A stretch of 64,000 bases of DNA from DSCS01 sp035391585 (GCA_964574875.1 CAZNOX010000005.1:24719-88718); one strand, 5' to 3'. Counted from the first letter of the stretch, positions 52,120 to 61,690 are shown. Notes: generated by a model from the sequence alone, not told the origin. Program-made: numbers and translations.

Positions 52120-53315
52120 AAATTTTGGTTTTGAATTCAGGAAGTTCGTCCATCAAGTTCCAGATGCTGGATATGTCCACCGAAGAGGTCCTGCTGAGGG
52201 GGCTTGTTGAACGGATCGGCCTGGACGAATCGGTCATCTCCTGGAAAACGGATGGAGATAAGCACAAAAAGACCCTTCACATCCCCGGCCATAAAGAGGG
52301 GCTCTCTGCCGTTCTGGATATCCTGACAGATTCAGAGCATGGTGTGATCTCCGATTTCAATGAGATCGATGCCGTGGGGCACCGCTATGTCCACGGAGGA
52401 GAAGAGTATAAGGATTCTGCTGTCGTCACCGCTGCGGATATCCCCGCGCTGGAAAAGCTGAACCACCTGGCTCCCCTTCATAATCCCCACAACCTGGTGG
52501 GCGTGAAGGCCATGCTGGAGCTCATCCCTCAGGTTCCCAATGTTATCGTCTTTGACACCTCGTTTCATTCAAGGATGCCTGAAAAGGCTTATATGTATGC
52601 TCTTCCCTACGAGCTCTATGAAGAGTACGGGATCCGGCGTTACGGGTTTCACGGCACATCACATCATTATGTGGCCCTGGAAGCGGCTGACATGCTGGGC
52701 CGTCCCTTCGAAGAGGTCAGGGTCATCACCTGTCATATGGGAAACGGGACCTCTTTCAGCGCTGTCCGGAACGGCCATTCTGTGGACACTTCCCTGGGAT
52801 TCAGTACCATGTGCGGGATCCCCATGGGGACCCGTGCCGGAGACTTCGACCCCGGGATCCTGACCCATCTGCTCAATACCGGAGATTTCACCCCTGAAAG
52901 CCTGCATGACCTCATCTATAAAAAGAGCGGTATGCTGGGTGTATCAGGTGTTTCAAGCGATATGCGCGACATCGAGCAGAAGGCCTGGAACGAAAAGGAC
53001 AAGAGAGCCCAGCTGGCGCTGGATCTTGTCCATTATCAAGCCAAAAAATATATCGGGGCTTATCTGGCCGTCATGAACGGAGCTGATGCTCTTGTCTTTA
53101 CAGCCGGTATCGGTGAGAACGGATGGGAGACAAGGGAAGAGATCTGCAGCGGAATGGAATTCCTGGGGATCAAGATCGACACAGAGAAGAACAAGGTGCG
53201 GGGGAAGCGAGTGGATATTTCTGCTCCGGACAGCCGCATCAGAGTCCTGGTCATCCCCACAAATGAAGAGTTGATGATCGCCAAAGAGACACTCGAGCTG
53301 ACACAGGAAAAATAA
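52116..53315 (+). CDS. ackA: Acetate kinase
   Basis: 399 residues, normal length. Signatures: LVLNSGSSSIKFQ, FDTSFHSRMP, GFHGTSHHYVALEA, THCHMGNG-like ITCHMGNGTSFSA and FTAGIGENGWETRE. It makes ATP from acetyl phosphate (some homologues accept propionyl or butyryl phosphate). Lying directly ahead of the propionate genes and with a phosphotransacylase at the window end, it likely forms the ATP-yielding end of this fermentation. Confidence 0.97.
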   Translation: MKILVLNSGSSSIKFQMLDMSTEEVLLRGLVERIGLDESVISWKTDGDKHKKTLHIPGHKEGLSAVLDILTDSEHGVISDFNEIDAVGHRYVHGGEEYKDSAVVTAADIPALEKLNHLAPLHNPHNLVGVKAMLELIPQVPNVIVFDTSFHSRMPEKAYMYALPYELYEEYGIRRYGFHGTSHHYVALEAADMLGRPFEEVRVITCHMGNGTSFSAVRNGHSVDTSLGFSTMCGIPMGTRAGDFDPGILTHLLNTGDFTPESLHDLIYKKSGMLGVSGVSSDMRDIEQKAWNEKDKRAQLALDLVHYQAKKYIGAYLAVMNGADALVFTAGIGENGWETREEICSGMEFLGIKIDTEKNKVRGKRVDISAPDSRIRVLVIPTNEELMIAKETLELTQEK

Positions 53316-53325
53316 GGAGGCTATC

Positions 53326-54999
53326 ATGGAAGAGTATAAGAAGATCAAAGACGCCCGAGCAAAGTGGGAGGAGACAACCGTCAAAAAAGTCATCAGCCGT
53401 TTTCCCGAACGAAAAGAGACCTTTGTGACGGGTTCGGACATTCCCGTTGACCGTGCCTATTCCCCTGAGTCTTTTGACGAGGAGCAGTGGCTGGGTGAAG
53501 TCGGGTTTCCCGGTGAGTATCCCTTCACGCGGGGTGTTCAGCCCACCATGTACCGGGGCCGCTTCTGGACCATGCGTCAGTACGCCGGTTTCGGCACAGC
53601 CGAAGAATCCAATAAACGATACAAATACCTTCTGGAACAGGGGCAGACCGGCCTCTCGGTGGCCTTTGACCTTCCCACCCAGATCGGATATGATTCCGAC
53701 GATGCCATGAGTGTGGGGGAAGTGGGGAAAGTGGGTGTCGCCATCGATACCCTGAAAGACATGGAGATCCTTTTTGAGGGGATCCCCCTGGACAAGGTCT
53801 CCACCTCCATGACCATCAATGCTCCGGCATCTGTCCTTCTGGCCATGTACATCGTCGTGGGTGAAAAACAGGGTGTCTCCAGGGACCAGCTCAGGGGGAC
53901 CATCCAGAATGATATCCTGAAAGAGTATATCGCCCGGGGAACCTATATCTTTCCCCCTGAGCCCTCCATGCGCCTGATCACGAATATTTTTGAATTCTGT
54001 TCAAAAGAGGTTCCCAAGTGGAACACCATCAGTATTTCAGGCTACCATATCCGGGAGGCGGGGTCCACAGCCGTCCAGGAAGTGGCCTTTACCATCGCCG
54101 ACGGGATGGAGTATGTCAAGACAGCGGTCAAAGCGGGGCTTGATGTGGACCAGTTCGCCGACCGCCTCTCCTTCTTCTTCAATGCTCACAACGATCTGCT
54201 TGAAGAGGTGGCCAAATACCGTGCTGCCAGGAGGATCTGGGCGACACTGATGAAAGAGAAGTTCAAAGCCAGGTCATCGAAGTCCATGATGCTCCGTTTC
54301 CATACACAGACCGGTGGGTCCACACTGACAGCGCAGCAGCCGGATAACAATATCGTCCGCGTGGCCATTCAGACTCTCGCGGCTGTCCTTGGAGGGACGC
54401 AGAGCCTGCATACCAACTCCCGTGATGAAGCCCTGGCCCTGCCCACGGAAGATTCAGTCCGCATCGCCCTGAGAACTCAGCAGATCGTGGCTCATGAGTC
54501 GGGAGTCGCCAACACAGTGGATCCCCTGGCCGGATCCTATTATGTGGAAGCCCTGACCAGCCGGATCTACAGGGAGGCCATGGAGTATATCGAGAAGATC
54601 GAAGAGATGGGCGGAATGGTGAAAGCCATTGAAAAGGGATACGTTCAGAAAGAGATCCAGGATGCCGCCTACCGCTACCAGAAAGATGTTGAGAAGGGAG
54701 AACGCATCGTCGTGGGCGTGAACAAGTTTACCGTCAAGGAGGAGGCACCTAAAGACCTTCTCAAGGTCGATCCCACCCTGCGGGACATCCAGGTGAAAAA
54801 ACTGGCTCAGACGAAGGGTGAACGTGATCACGAGGCCGTGGAAAAAGCTTTGAAAGCCCTGGAAGACGCAGCAGCCAAGCCGGATGTGAACCTTATGCCG
54901 CTGATCATCGATGCTGTCCGGGAATATGCTTCTCTCGGAGAGATCTGCAATATCCTGAGAGACGTCTACGGGGAATATAAAGAGTCCATTGTTCTGTAA
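53326..54999 (+). CDS. Methylmalonyl-CoA mutase, large (catalytic) subunit
   Basis: 557 residues, the size of the separate catalytic subunit that lacks a B12 domain. Typical blocks: GVQPTMYRGRFWTMRQYAGF (substrate-contacting Tyr), GLSVAFDLPTQIGYDSD, NDILKEYIARGTYIFPPEPS followed by MRL, HTQTGGSTLTAQQPDNN. It interconverts succinyl-CoA and methylmalonyl-CoA. The methylmalonyl rather than isobutyryl or ethylmalonyl specificity fits these blocks and the neighbours. AAGGAGG precedes ATG by 6 bases. Confidence 0.95.
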   Translation: MEEYKKIKDARAKWEETTVKKVISRFPERKETFVTGSDIPVDRAYSPESFDEEQWLGEVGFPGEYPFTRGVQPTMYRGRFWTMRQYAGFGTAEESNKRYKYLLEQGQTGLSVAFDLPTQIGYDSDDAMSVGEVGKVGVAIDTLKDMEILFEGIPLDKVSTSMTINAPASVLLAMYIVVGEKQGVSRDQLRGTIQNDILKEYIARGTYIFPPEPSMRLITNIFEFCSKEVPKWNTISISGYHIREAGSTAVQEVAFTIADGMEYVKTAVKAGLDVDQFADRLSFFFNAHNDLLEEVAKYRAARRIWATLMKEKFKARSSKSMMLRFHTQTGGSTLTAQQPDNNIVRVAIQTLAAVLGGTQSLHTNSRDEALALPTEDSVRIALRTQQIVAHESGVANTVDPLAGSYYVEALTSRIYREAMEYIEKIEEMGGMVKAIEKGYVQKEIQDAAYRYQKDVEKGERIVVGVNKFTVKEEAPKDLLKVDPTLRDIQVKKLAQTKGERDHEAVEKALKALEDAAAKPDVNLMPLIIDAVREYASLGEICNILRDVYGEYKESIVL

Positions 55000-55010
55000 A
55001 GGGGGAAATC

Positions 55011-55418
55011 ATGAGCGAACGAAAGCTGAGGATACTGATTGCCAAACCCGGCCTTGACGGCCATGACAGGGGGGCAAAATATGTCGCCCGGGCCTTGAAA
55101 GACGAAGGTTATGAAGTCATCTATACAGGCATCCGGCAGACGCCTGAAAGCATTGTCCGAACTGCTCTGCAGGAAGATGTCGATTTTGTGGGGCTGAGCC
55201 TTCTCTCGGGGGCGCATAACGAGCTCTTCCCCCGGATCGCGGAACTTCTCCGCGAAAATGACGCCGCCGATATCATCGTCTTCGGAGGAGGAGTCATCCC
55301 GGAAGAGGATATTCCTTTTTTGAAGGAAAAAGGGATCCGGGCTGTCTTTACACCGGGCACACCCATTCAGGAGATCGTCGATTTTATCGAATCGAAAAGG
55401 GATGAACGTCATCAATGA
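55011..55418 (+). CDS. Methylmalonyl-CoA mutase, small (cobalamin-binding) subunit
   Basis: 135 residues, a stand-alone B12 domain. The cobalamin motif is D16-G-H18-D-R-G21 (His is the lower axial ligand), followed by GLSLLSGAH and VFGGGVIP. It pairs with the large subunit just upstream, 11 bases away, and is ATGA-coupled to meaB. Confidence 0.95.
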   Translation: MSERKLRILIAKPGLDGHDRGAKYVARALKDEGYEVIYTGIRQTPESIVRTALQEDVDFVGLSLLSGAHNELFPRIAELLRENDAADIIVFGGGVIPEEDIPFLKEKGIRAVFTPGTPIQEIVDFIESKRDERHQ

Positions 55419-56371
55419 CCGATCTCACCCGTGATATTATCCGGGGAAAGACCCGGGCTATCGCCCGCGGTATCTCTCTGGTGGAAAATAACACAGCCGG
55501 ACGGGAGGAGCTCATCGACGCCCTCTTCCCTCATACAGGACGGGCCCGGATCTGGGGGATCACGGGGCCTCCGGGAGCCGGGAAGAGCACATTGGCTGAT
55601 CTTCTCATCTCAAGTGAACGGAAAAAGGGACACCGTGTGGCCGTTGTGGCCGTGGACCCCAGCTCCCCGTTTACCGGCGGAGCCCTGCTCGGCGATCGTC
55701 TGCGGATGCAGTCCCATGCCGAGGATGACGGAGTCTTTATCCGTTCCATGGCCTCACGGGGGCATCTCGGAGGGGTCTCCGGCGCGACTCTGGATGCGAT
55801 CAAGGTCCTTGATGCCGCCGGTTTCGACACGATCATCGTGGAGACCATCGGGGTGGGACAGACAGAAGTGGACATTATCGAACTCACGGATATCGTCCTT
55901 CTGGTCCTTGTCCCGGGAATGGGAGATGAGATCCAGGCGATGAAGGCCGGTGTCATGGAGATCGGTGATATCTTTGTCATCAACAAAAGCGACAAAGAAG
56001 GGGCTGAAAAGCTCCGCACAGAGGTGGAATATGTCCTGGGGTTCAAATATACAGGAGAGAAAGAGAAGATGAACCCGGTCTGTATGGTCTCTGCAAAGAT
56101 GAACAAGGGGATCGAGCACCTCACCGGGGAGATGGACGAGCGCTTCAGGCAGCTGGAAGAGGCCGGAGAGCTCCGCCAAAAGCGGAAAGAGCGCATTCGG
56201 AAAGAGCTTCTCCGGATCTTTTCGCTGAAAATCCATGAATTACTTGACAAAAAAATGGATTTTTATAATAATGTGGGCGAATGGGCGGAAATGATCTATA
56301 ATAAAGACGTCAAACCCTACCATTTTATAAATGAACGTTTACGGTTTTTCTTAAAAAAGGAGAGTGAATGA
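55415..56371 (+). CDS. meaB: Methylmalonyl-CoA mutase-associated G protein MeaB
   Basis: 318 residues, G3E-family GTPase. Walker A GPPGAGKST (51-59), VAVDPSSPFTGGALLGDR, the switch ETIGVGQTEVDI and the base motif NKSD. It protects and reloads the B12 cofactor of the mutase. ATGA junctions join it to the B12 subunit and the epimerase. Confidence 0.96.
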   Translation: MTDLTRDIIRGKTRAIARGISLVENNTAGREELIDALFPHTGRARIWGITGPPGAGKSTLADLLISSERKKGHRVAVVAVDPSSPFTGGALLGDRLRMQSHAEDDGVFIRSMASRGHLGGVSGATLDAIKVLDAAGFDTIIVETIGVGQTEVDIIELTDIVLLVLVPGMGDEIQAMKAGVMEIGDIFVINKSDKEGAEKLRTEVEYVLGFKYTGEKEKMNPVCMVSAKMNKGIEHLTGEMDERFRQLEEAGELRQKRKERIRKELLRIFSLKIHELLDKKMDFYNNVGEWAEMIYNKDVKPYHFINERLRFFLKKESE

Positions 56372-56781
56372 CGATGATCAGGAAGATCGACCATGTGGGA
56401 ATCGCTGTCTCTTCACTGGAGGAGCATATCCCTTTTTACAGGGACATCCTCGGGCTGAAGCTGATGGGGACAGAGGAGGTGCCTGAGCAGAAGGTCAGGG
56501 TAGCGATGTTTCAAGTCGGAGACGTGAAGATCGAGTTGCTGGAACCTCTTTCAGAAGAGAGCCCCATTGCAAAATACATTGAAAAAAAGGGCGAAGGGAT
56601 CCATCATCTGGCTTACGATACAGACGACATTGCAGGCGAGCTGAGCGTTATGAAGGAAAAGGGGGTCCGTCTCATCGATGAAGAGCCCCGCCATGGCGCC
56701 CACGGAAGCCGTATAGCCTTTTTGCACCCAAAATCATCGGCCAAAGTGCTCACGGAACTGTGCCAGGCCGGGGAGGAGTAA
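56368..56781 (+). CDS. mce: Methylmalonyl-CoA epimerase
   Basis: 137 residues, glyoxalase/VOC fold. IDHVGIAVSSLEEHIPFYRD, KIELLEPLSEESPIAKYIEKK as GEGIHHLAYD with the metal His, and a late HPKSS; all match bacterial Mce. It converts (R)- to (S)-methylmalonyl-CoA, linking mutase and decarboxylase. A second ATG two codons later is possible. Confidence 0.95.
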   Translation: MTMIRKIDHVGIAVSSLEEHIPFYRDILGLKLMGTEEVPEQKVRVAMFQVGDVKIELLEPLSEESPIAKYIEKKGEGIHHLAYDTDDIAGELSVMKEKGVRLIDEEPRHGAHGSRIAFLHPKSSAKVLTELCQAGEE

Positions 56782-56785
56782 GATT

Positions 56786-58336
56786 ATGTCCATGGACCGG
56801 AAAATTCTTGAACTGAAAGAGAAAATGGAGAAATCCCGCTCAGGAGGCGGGACGGAAGCTGTCTCCAAACAGCATGCGCGCGGAAAACTGACGGCGCGCG
56901 AACGCATCGAACTGCTCCTGGATCAGGGGAGCTTTGAAGAGGTCGATGCTCTTCGCACCCATACCTGCACCGAGTTCGGGATGGAGAAGAAAAAATTCTA
57001 CGGCGACGGTATGGTCACGGGATACGGGACTGTGGAAGGGCGCCTGGTCTTTGTCTATTCGTTTGACTTTACTGTGATCGGAGGATCGCTTTCAGAGACT
57101 GTGGCCGCCAAGATCGTGAAGATCATGGAGATGGCAGCCAAGACCGGAGCTCCTGTGGTGGGGGTCAACGATTCGGGCGGAGCCCGTATTCAGGAAGGGG
57201 TCGGCGCTCTGGCAGGATACGCCTCGATCTTCTACCGTAATGTCATGTATTCCGGCGTTGTTCCCCAGATCACTGCTATTGTGGGCCCGGCTGCCGGAGG
57301 AGCCGTCTATTCTCCAGCTGTAACGGATTTCATCTTTATGGCCCAGAACACATCGCAGATGTTTGTCACCGGCCCCAAGGTGGTCAAAGCGGTGACCCAC
57401 GAAGATGTGACCAAAGAGGAGCTGGGCGGCGCCATGGTCCATGCGACCAAAAGCGGTGTGACCCATATGACTTATGACAATGAAAAAGATCTGTTTGAAG
57501 GGATCCGGAGCCTGCTCTCCTATCTTCCGCAGAATAATACCGAAGAGCCCCCGGTTGTGAAGACCGAGGATCCCGTGGACCGTGTGGATGAAGAGCTGAA
57601 CTACATCATCCCTGATAATCCCAATAAACCCTATGATGTCAAAGATATCATCACACGTATCGTGGACGACGGGAGATTCTTCGAGGTCCAGGAGTACTTC
57701 GCTCCCAATATCGTCATCGGCTATGCCCGTCTCAACGGGAAAAGCATCGGGATCGTCGCCAACCAGCCGAAACATCTGGCCGGTGTCCTGGATATCAACG
57801 CGTCTGTGAAAGCGGCCCGTTTTGTCAGGGTCTGCGACGCCTTTAACGTCCCCATTGTGACCTTTGAGGATGTTCCCGGCTTTATGCCCGGGACAGTCCA
57901 GGAGTACGGGGGGATCATCCGTCACGGGGCGAAGCTGCTCTATGCCTATGCAGAGGCCACTGTTCCCCGGATCACAGTCATCACGCGGAAAGCCTACGGA
58001 GGAGCCTACTGTGTCATGAACTCCAAACAGCTCAACGGTGATCTCATCTATGCCTGGCCGTCAGCGGAGATCGCGGTCATGGGGCCCAAAGGAGCCAGTG
58101 AGATCGTCTTTGCCAAGGAGATCGCCGCTTCGGAGAATCCGGAAGCGAAATTACAGGAAAAAGAAGAAGAATACCGTGAGAAATTCGCCAATCCTTATGT
58201 GGCCGCTTCACGCGGGGATGTGGATGATGTCATCGAGCCCAAACTCACACGGTATAAACTGATCAAGGCGCTGGAGATGCTCCAGAATAAAAGGGACCAG
58301 AACCCGCCGAAAAAGCACGGGAATATCCCGTTGTAA
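56786..58336 (+). CDS. mmdA: Methylmalonyl-CoA decarboxylase alpha subunit (carboxyltransferase)
   Basis: 516 residues, acyl-CoA carboxyltransferase fold. GKLTARERIELLLDQGSFEE, NDSGGARIQEGVGALAGYA, FEDVPGFMPGTVQEYGGIIRHGAKLLYAYAE (split across the CoA site) and KAYGGAYCVMNSKQ are typical. The same family includes propionyl-CoA carboxylase beta, but the biotin carrier and sodium-pump subunits downstream point to the decarboxylase. It moves the carboxyl group from methylmalonyl-CoA to biotin. Confidence 0.94.
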   Translation: MSMDRKILELKEKMEKSRSGGGTEAVSKQHARGKLTARERIELLLDQGSFEEVDALRTHTCTEFGMEKKKFYGDGMVTGYGTVEGRLVFVYSFDFTVIGGSLSETVAAKIVKIMEMAAKTGAPVVGVNDSGGARIQEGVGALAGYASIFYRNVMYSGVVPQITAIVGPAAGGAVYSPAVTDFIFMAQNTSQMFVTGPKVVKAVTHEDVTKEELGGAMVHATKSGVTHMTYDNEKDLFEGIRSLLSYLPQNNTEEPPVVKTEDPVDRVDEELNYIIPDNPNKPYDVKDIITRIVDDGRFFEVQEYFAPNIVIGYARLNGKSIGIVANQPKHLAGVLDINASVKAARFVRVCDAFNVPIVTFEDVPGFMPGTVQEYGGIIRHGAKLLYAYAEATVPRITVITRKAYGGAYCVMNSKQLNGDLIYAWPSAEIAVMGPKGASEIVFAKEIAASENPEAKLQEKEEEYREKFANPYVAASRGDVDDVIEPKLTRYKLIKALEMLQNKRDQNPPKKHGNIPL

Positions 58337-58345
58337 GGGGGGAGT

Positions 58346-58753
58346 ATGGTGAATCTGTTCTTGCAAGTGACCCAGGAGCCTGCTGTGCAGCAGGCTGTCC
58401 AGGAGAAGTTTCAGGGAGGGAATGTGGCTGTGAGCGGGATCGTCACCGTTTTTACGGGGCTGATCCTCATCGCTCTGCTCATCGCCCTCTTTAATATTGT
58501 CTTTGCCCACTCATCGGGGAAAAAGGTCAAGGCCGATATTCCCGGGGAGACGGTTCCGGTCCCGGCCGTTGCTATGGAAAAGGGGATCATTGTCCAGGAT
58601 GAAGTGGACAGCGATATCCTTGCCGCCATCGGAGCCACCATCGAGCTCTATAAACGGCTCCATATGGATGAGCTGCAAAGCAAGATCACATTCCGACAGG
58701 GACGTGAGCAGACGGCCTGGAAATCCGGCATGAAATACGGCCACAGAGCATAG
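58346..58753 (+). CDS. mmdD: OadG/MmdD-type small membrane subunit
   Basis: 135 residues. One membrane segment near 30-56 (VTVFTGLILIALLIALFNIVF), then a soluble tail with DSDILAAIGATIELY, the end motif shared by OadG and MmdD. It helps assemble the decarboxylase and join the carrier to the beta subunit. It lies between alpha and biotin carrier genes, 8-9 bases from each. Confidence 0.87.
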   Translation: MVNLFLQVTQEPAVQQAVQEKFQGGNVAVSGIVTVFTGLILIALLIALFNIVFAHSSGKKVKADIPGETVPVPAVAMEKGIIVQDEVDSDILAAIGATIELYKRLHMDELQSKITFRQGREQTAWKSGMKYGHRA

Positions 58754-58761
58754 GGGGGAGT

Positions 58762-59211
58762 ATGAAGGAAATCACACTTGAAATAAACGGTAAAGAGTAC
58801 AAAGTCAAAGTCCAGGAGTTCGGCGCTGAAAAAGCGAAGCTCTCTGTCAACGGAACAGAGTATACAGTGGGGCTGAAAGACCTTGGAGAACCCAAAGCCC
58901 TGGATATCAGGCCCGCGGCTCCTCCGGTCAAAAGGCCCTCTGCAGCTCCTGCGGCCAAAGAGGGAGAGTCCCTGAGAAAGCCCAAGGAAGTCGTGGGATC
59001 AGGCCATGTGACAGCTCCTTTGCCCGGGCTTATCCTGGAGATCCTTGTCAAAGAGGGAGACAAAGTGAAGGCGGGCGAAGATGTCCTTATCATGGAAGCC
59101 ATGAAAATGGAGAACGAGGTCCAGTCTCCCCAGGAGGGGACCGTCAAAGAGATAAAAGTCAGACGCGGGGATTCTGTCTATGAAGGAGACATCCTCATCG
59201 TCCTGGAGTAA
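58762..59211 (+). CDS. mmdC: Biotin carrier subunit of methylmalonyl-CoA decarboxylase
   Basis: 149 residues. The biotinyl lysine is Lys115 in EAMKMENEV. A Pro/Ala-rich linker (about 50-75) separates the N-terminal part from the lipoyl-like domain (about 80-149). It carries CO2 from the alpha to the membrane beta subunit. Confidence 0.95.
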   Translation: MKEITLEINGKEYKVKVQEFGAEKAKLSVNGTEYTVGLKDLGEPKALDIRPAAPPVKRPSAAPAAKEGESLRKPKEVVGSGHVTAPLPGLILEILVKEGDKVKAGEDVLIMEAMKMENEVQSPQEGTVKEIKVRRGDSVYEGDILIVLE

Positions 59212-59223
59212 AGGAGCAAAAGC

Positions 59224-60432
59224 ATGCTTATGATTTCTGCCTTAAGCAGCCAGGTGATGATTCCGGCTTCGCTGGATCATCTTTTTCATCTATTTAAGGA
59301 TATCCTGGGAAATACGGGATTCGCCCATATGGAGTGGGGGAACATCATCATGCTGGCTGTGGGTGTGGTGGCTATCTACCTGGCCATCGCCAAAAAGTAT
59401 GAGCCTCTTCTCCTCCTGCCCATCGGGTTCGGGATCATTATCGGAAATATCGCCAGTGCCCCCAACATTCCCATCGGGGTCTATGATACTGTAGCCAACG
59501 GGTTCAGCATGGACAGTGTCTTCAGCTACATCTACTGGGGTGTCCGGGCCGGTATTTTCCCGCCTCTGATCTTTCTCGGAATCGGGGCTCTCACTGATTT
59601 TTCCACCTTGATATCCAGCCCAAAATCCGTTCTTCTGGGCGGAGCGGCCCAGGTGGGGATCTACGCGACGTTTCTCGGCGCCCTGTATCTGGGGTTCACT
59701 CCCATGGAAGCCGCTTCCATCGGTATCATCGGCGGAGCTGACGGCCCCACTTCGATTTTTATCGCTTCACAGCTCGCCCCGCCGCTTTTGGGCCCCATCG
59801 CCATTGCGGCCTATTCTTATATGGCCCTTGTCCCGGTGATCCAGCCGCCGATCATGAAACTCATGACGACGAAAAAAGAGCGCCTGATCAGAATGCAGCC
59901 TCCCCGGAGAGTGACCAAAGTCGAGCGGATCGCTTTTCCTGTCATCGCTTTTATCGGAGCGGCTCTCATCGCACCCGGAGCCATCCCTCTTGTGGGGATG
60001 CTCATGTTTGGTAATATCCTGAAAGAGAGCGGTGTGACAGAGCGTCTGGCCAAGACAGCAGCCAACGCCATCCTTGATATTGCGACCATCCTGCTGGGTT
60101 TTTCAGTGGGGGCCAGCACACAGGCCAGTTATTTCATCAAATGGGAGTCTTTGAAGATCTTCGGGCTTGGAGCCCTCTCCTTTGCTGTGGCTACAGCTTC
60201 AGGGCTTCTCTTTGCCAAGATCATGAACCTCTTTTTGAAGAGGAAGATCAACCCTCTGATCGGAGCTGCCGGTGTATCGGCTGTCCCTGATTCAGCCCGT
60301 GTCGTCCAGCATTTTGCCAGGCAGTATGATAAAGACAATCACCTGCTCATGCATGCCATGGCTCCCAATGTCGCCGGAGTCATCGGTTCTGCTATTGCAG
60401 CCGGGGTCTTTCTGGCCATTTTTGTCAAGTAA
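59224..60432 (+). CDS. mmdB: Sodium-pumping decarboxylase beta subunit
   Basis: 402 residues, nine or more membrane segments. The key motif GGADGPTSIF includes the Asp needed for sodium transport in OadB, and the C-terminal part has GAAGVSAVPDSARVV. It releases CO2 from carboxybiotin and exports sodium ions, so this cluster would conserve energy as a sodium gradient. ATG 59224 follows AAAGGAG. A terminator-like hairpin follows. Confidence 0.95.
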   Translation: MLMISALSSQVMIPASLDHLFHLFKDILGNTGFAHMEWGNIIMLAVGVVAIYLAIAKKYEPLLLLPIGFGIIIGNIASAPNIPIGVYDTVANGFSMDSVFSYIYWGVRAGIFPPLIFLGIGALTDFSTLISSPKSVLLGGAAQVGIYATFLGALYLGFTPMEAASIGIIGGADGPTSIFIASQLAPPLLGPIAIAAYSYMALVPVIQPPIMKLMTTKKERLIRMQPPRRVTKVERIAFPVIAFIGAALIAPGAIPLVGMLMFGNILKESGVTERLAKTAANAILDIATILLGFSVGASTQASYFIKWESLKIFGLGALSFAVATASGLLFAKIMNLFLKRKINPLIGAAGVSAVPDSARVVQHFARQYDKDNHLLMHAMAPNVAGVIGSAIAAGVFLAIFVK

Positions 60433-60438
60433 GCCTCA

Positions 60439-60470
60439 GGAGCCCGGAGTGATATCCGGGCTCCCTTTTC
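60439..60470 (+). terminator. Intrinsic terminator after the decarboxylase genes
   Basis: Perfect 10-base-pair stem GGAGCCCGGA / TCCGGGCTCC, 6-base loop, then CTTTTC. It begins 6 bases after the mmdB stop and ends 20 bases before the DUF401 gene, leaving no room for a separate promoter after it. Confidence 0.7.
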
Positions 60471-60489
60471 AGAAAGGGAATGATCTCAC

Positions 60490-61665
60490 ATGGTTTTTCT
60501 TAAATTCCTCCTGATCATCGTTTTTCTGATCCTGCTGATCAAGATGAAGGTCAATATCGGACTGGCTCTGACCTTTTCGGGGCTTCTCAGCCTCTATGCC
60601 TATCATATCCCCAACTATATGGCTTTCCGATTTGCTCTTGCCACAGTCACGGACAAGAGCAATATCCAGCTGCTGTTGACTGTCTATCTCATCTATCTTC
60701 TTCTCAACCTCATGGGGAAAAAGGGACGGATCGATTCACTTGCGGGCCATATGGGTGTCAGCAAGAGCGCTCTTGTCTTTCCTGCTATGCTTATCGGCCT
60801 GATCCCTATGCCCGGAGGAGCCATGGTCTCCGCTCCTTTTGTGAGACAGATCGGGCAAAGCCTCAGGATGACAGGGGAGGAGAACGCGTTTGTCAACTAC
60901 TGGTTCAGGCATATCTGGGAGTTCGGATGGCCGCTCTATCCTGCTGTTATCCTCTTTATGAACGGTTTTGTCCCCATACGGTTTTCCGCTGTTTTTCTGG
61001 GAATGCTCCCTTTTCTGGCCATCGCTCTTCTTTCCGGGTTTTTTATGATCAGGCGGGTCAGGGGGCCGCTCAAGTTCGGGGCGGTCAACTGGATCGAGCT
61101 TCTGAGGATCATCTATCCTATTATCATCCTCATTCTCCTTTATGCTCTTTTCAGGGTGAATATCCTCATCAGCCTCGGCCTCGCTGTTGCGGTCTTCACT
61201 GTGGCTGAAAGGATCCCTGTGAAGACTTTTTTCAGCGCCTTCGGAAAGATCCGCTACCTCTCCATGTTTTTTCTGATCTTTGGAGCGATGTTTTTCAAGA
61301 CCATTGTCCAGGAGGGGGATATCTTCGGAAGCGTGGGAAACATCACGCCCTGGCTCATGGCTCTCTTTTTTATGGGGCTTCCCCTTGTGGTGGGGTTTGC
61401 CACGGGGCTGACGGTTGCCGGTGTGAGTATTGCTTTTCCCGTCTTCATGGCCCTCTTCCCTGATTTCGGGCTCTTTCACCTTCTGGCTCTCTACGCATTT
61501 GTCTTTGTGGGGATCATCCTTTCCCCCACCCATCTCTGCCTGGTCCTCACCGTGGACTATTTTGATGTACGGCTGACCCGGCTTTATAAGAGTTTTTTGA
61601 TCCCGGCGGCTTTTCCCCTGTTTTTAGCCGCCGCTGTGTTGACAAGTATAGCCTTATGGCTGTGA
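60490..61665 (+). CDS. DUF401-family membrane protein
   Basis: 391 residues, about ten membrane segments. Two re-entrant-like motifs are typical of DUF401: SALVFPAMLIGLIPMPGGAM near residues 93-112, and GIILSPTHLCLVLTVDYF near 345-362. The family resembles ion or organic-acid transporters but has no proven substrate. Placed right after the sodium-pump genes it could move a product or a counter-ion; this is only inference. It seems to depend on read-through of the hairpin before it. Confidence 0.85.
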   Translation: MVFLKFLLIIVFLILLIKMKVNIGLALTFSGLLSLYAYHIPNYMAFRFALATVTDKSNIQLLLTVYLIYLLLNLMGKKGRIDSLAGHMGVSKSALVFPAMLIGLIPMPGGAMVSAPFVRQIGQSLRMTGEENAFVNYWFRHIWEFGWPLYPAVILFMNGFVPIRFSAVFLGMLPFLAIALLSGFFMIRRVRGPLKFGAVNWIELLRIIYPIIILILLYALFRVNILISLGLAVAVFTVAERIPVKTFFSAFGKIRYLSMFFLIFGAMFFKTIVQEGDIFGSVGNITPWLMALFFMGLPLVVGFATGLTVAGVSIAFPVFMALFPDFGLFHLLALYAFVFVGIILSPTHLCLVLTVDYFDVRLTRLYKSFLIPAAFPLFLAAAVLTSIALWL

Positions 61666-61690
61666 TGTTTCTGTATACGAAATAAATGCC

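Noticed and set aside
56786..58336. Naming the carboxyltransferase as propionyl-CoA carboxylase beta
   Set aside because: No biotin carboxylase gene is present, and a sodium-pump beta subunit and OadG-like subunit are in the same run, so decarboxylase is the better name.
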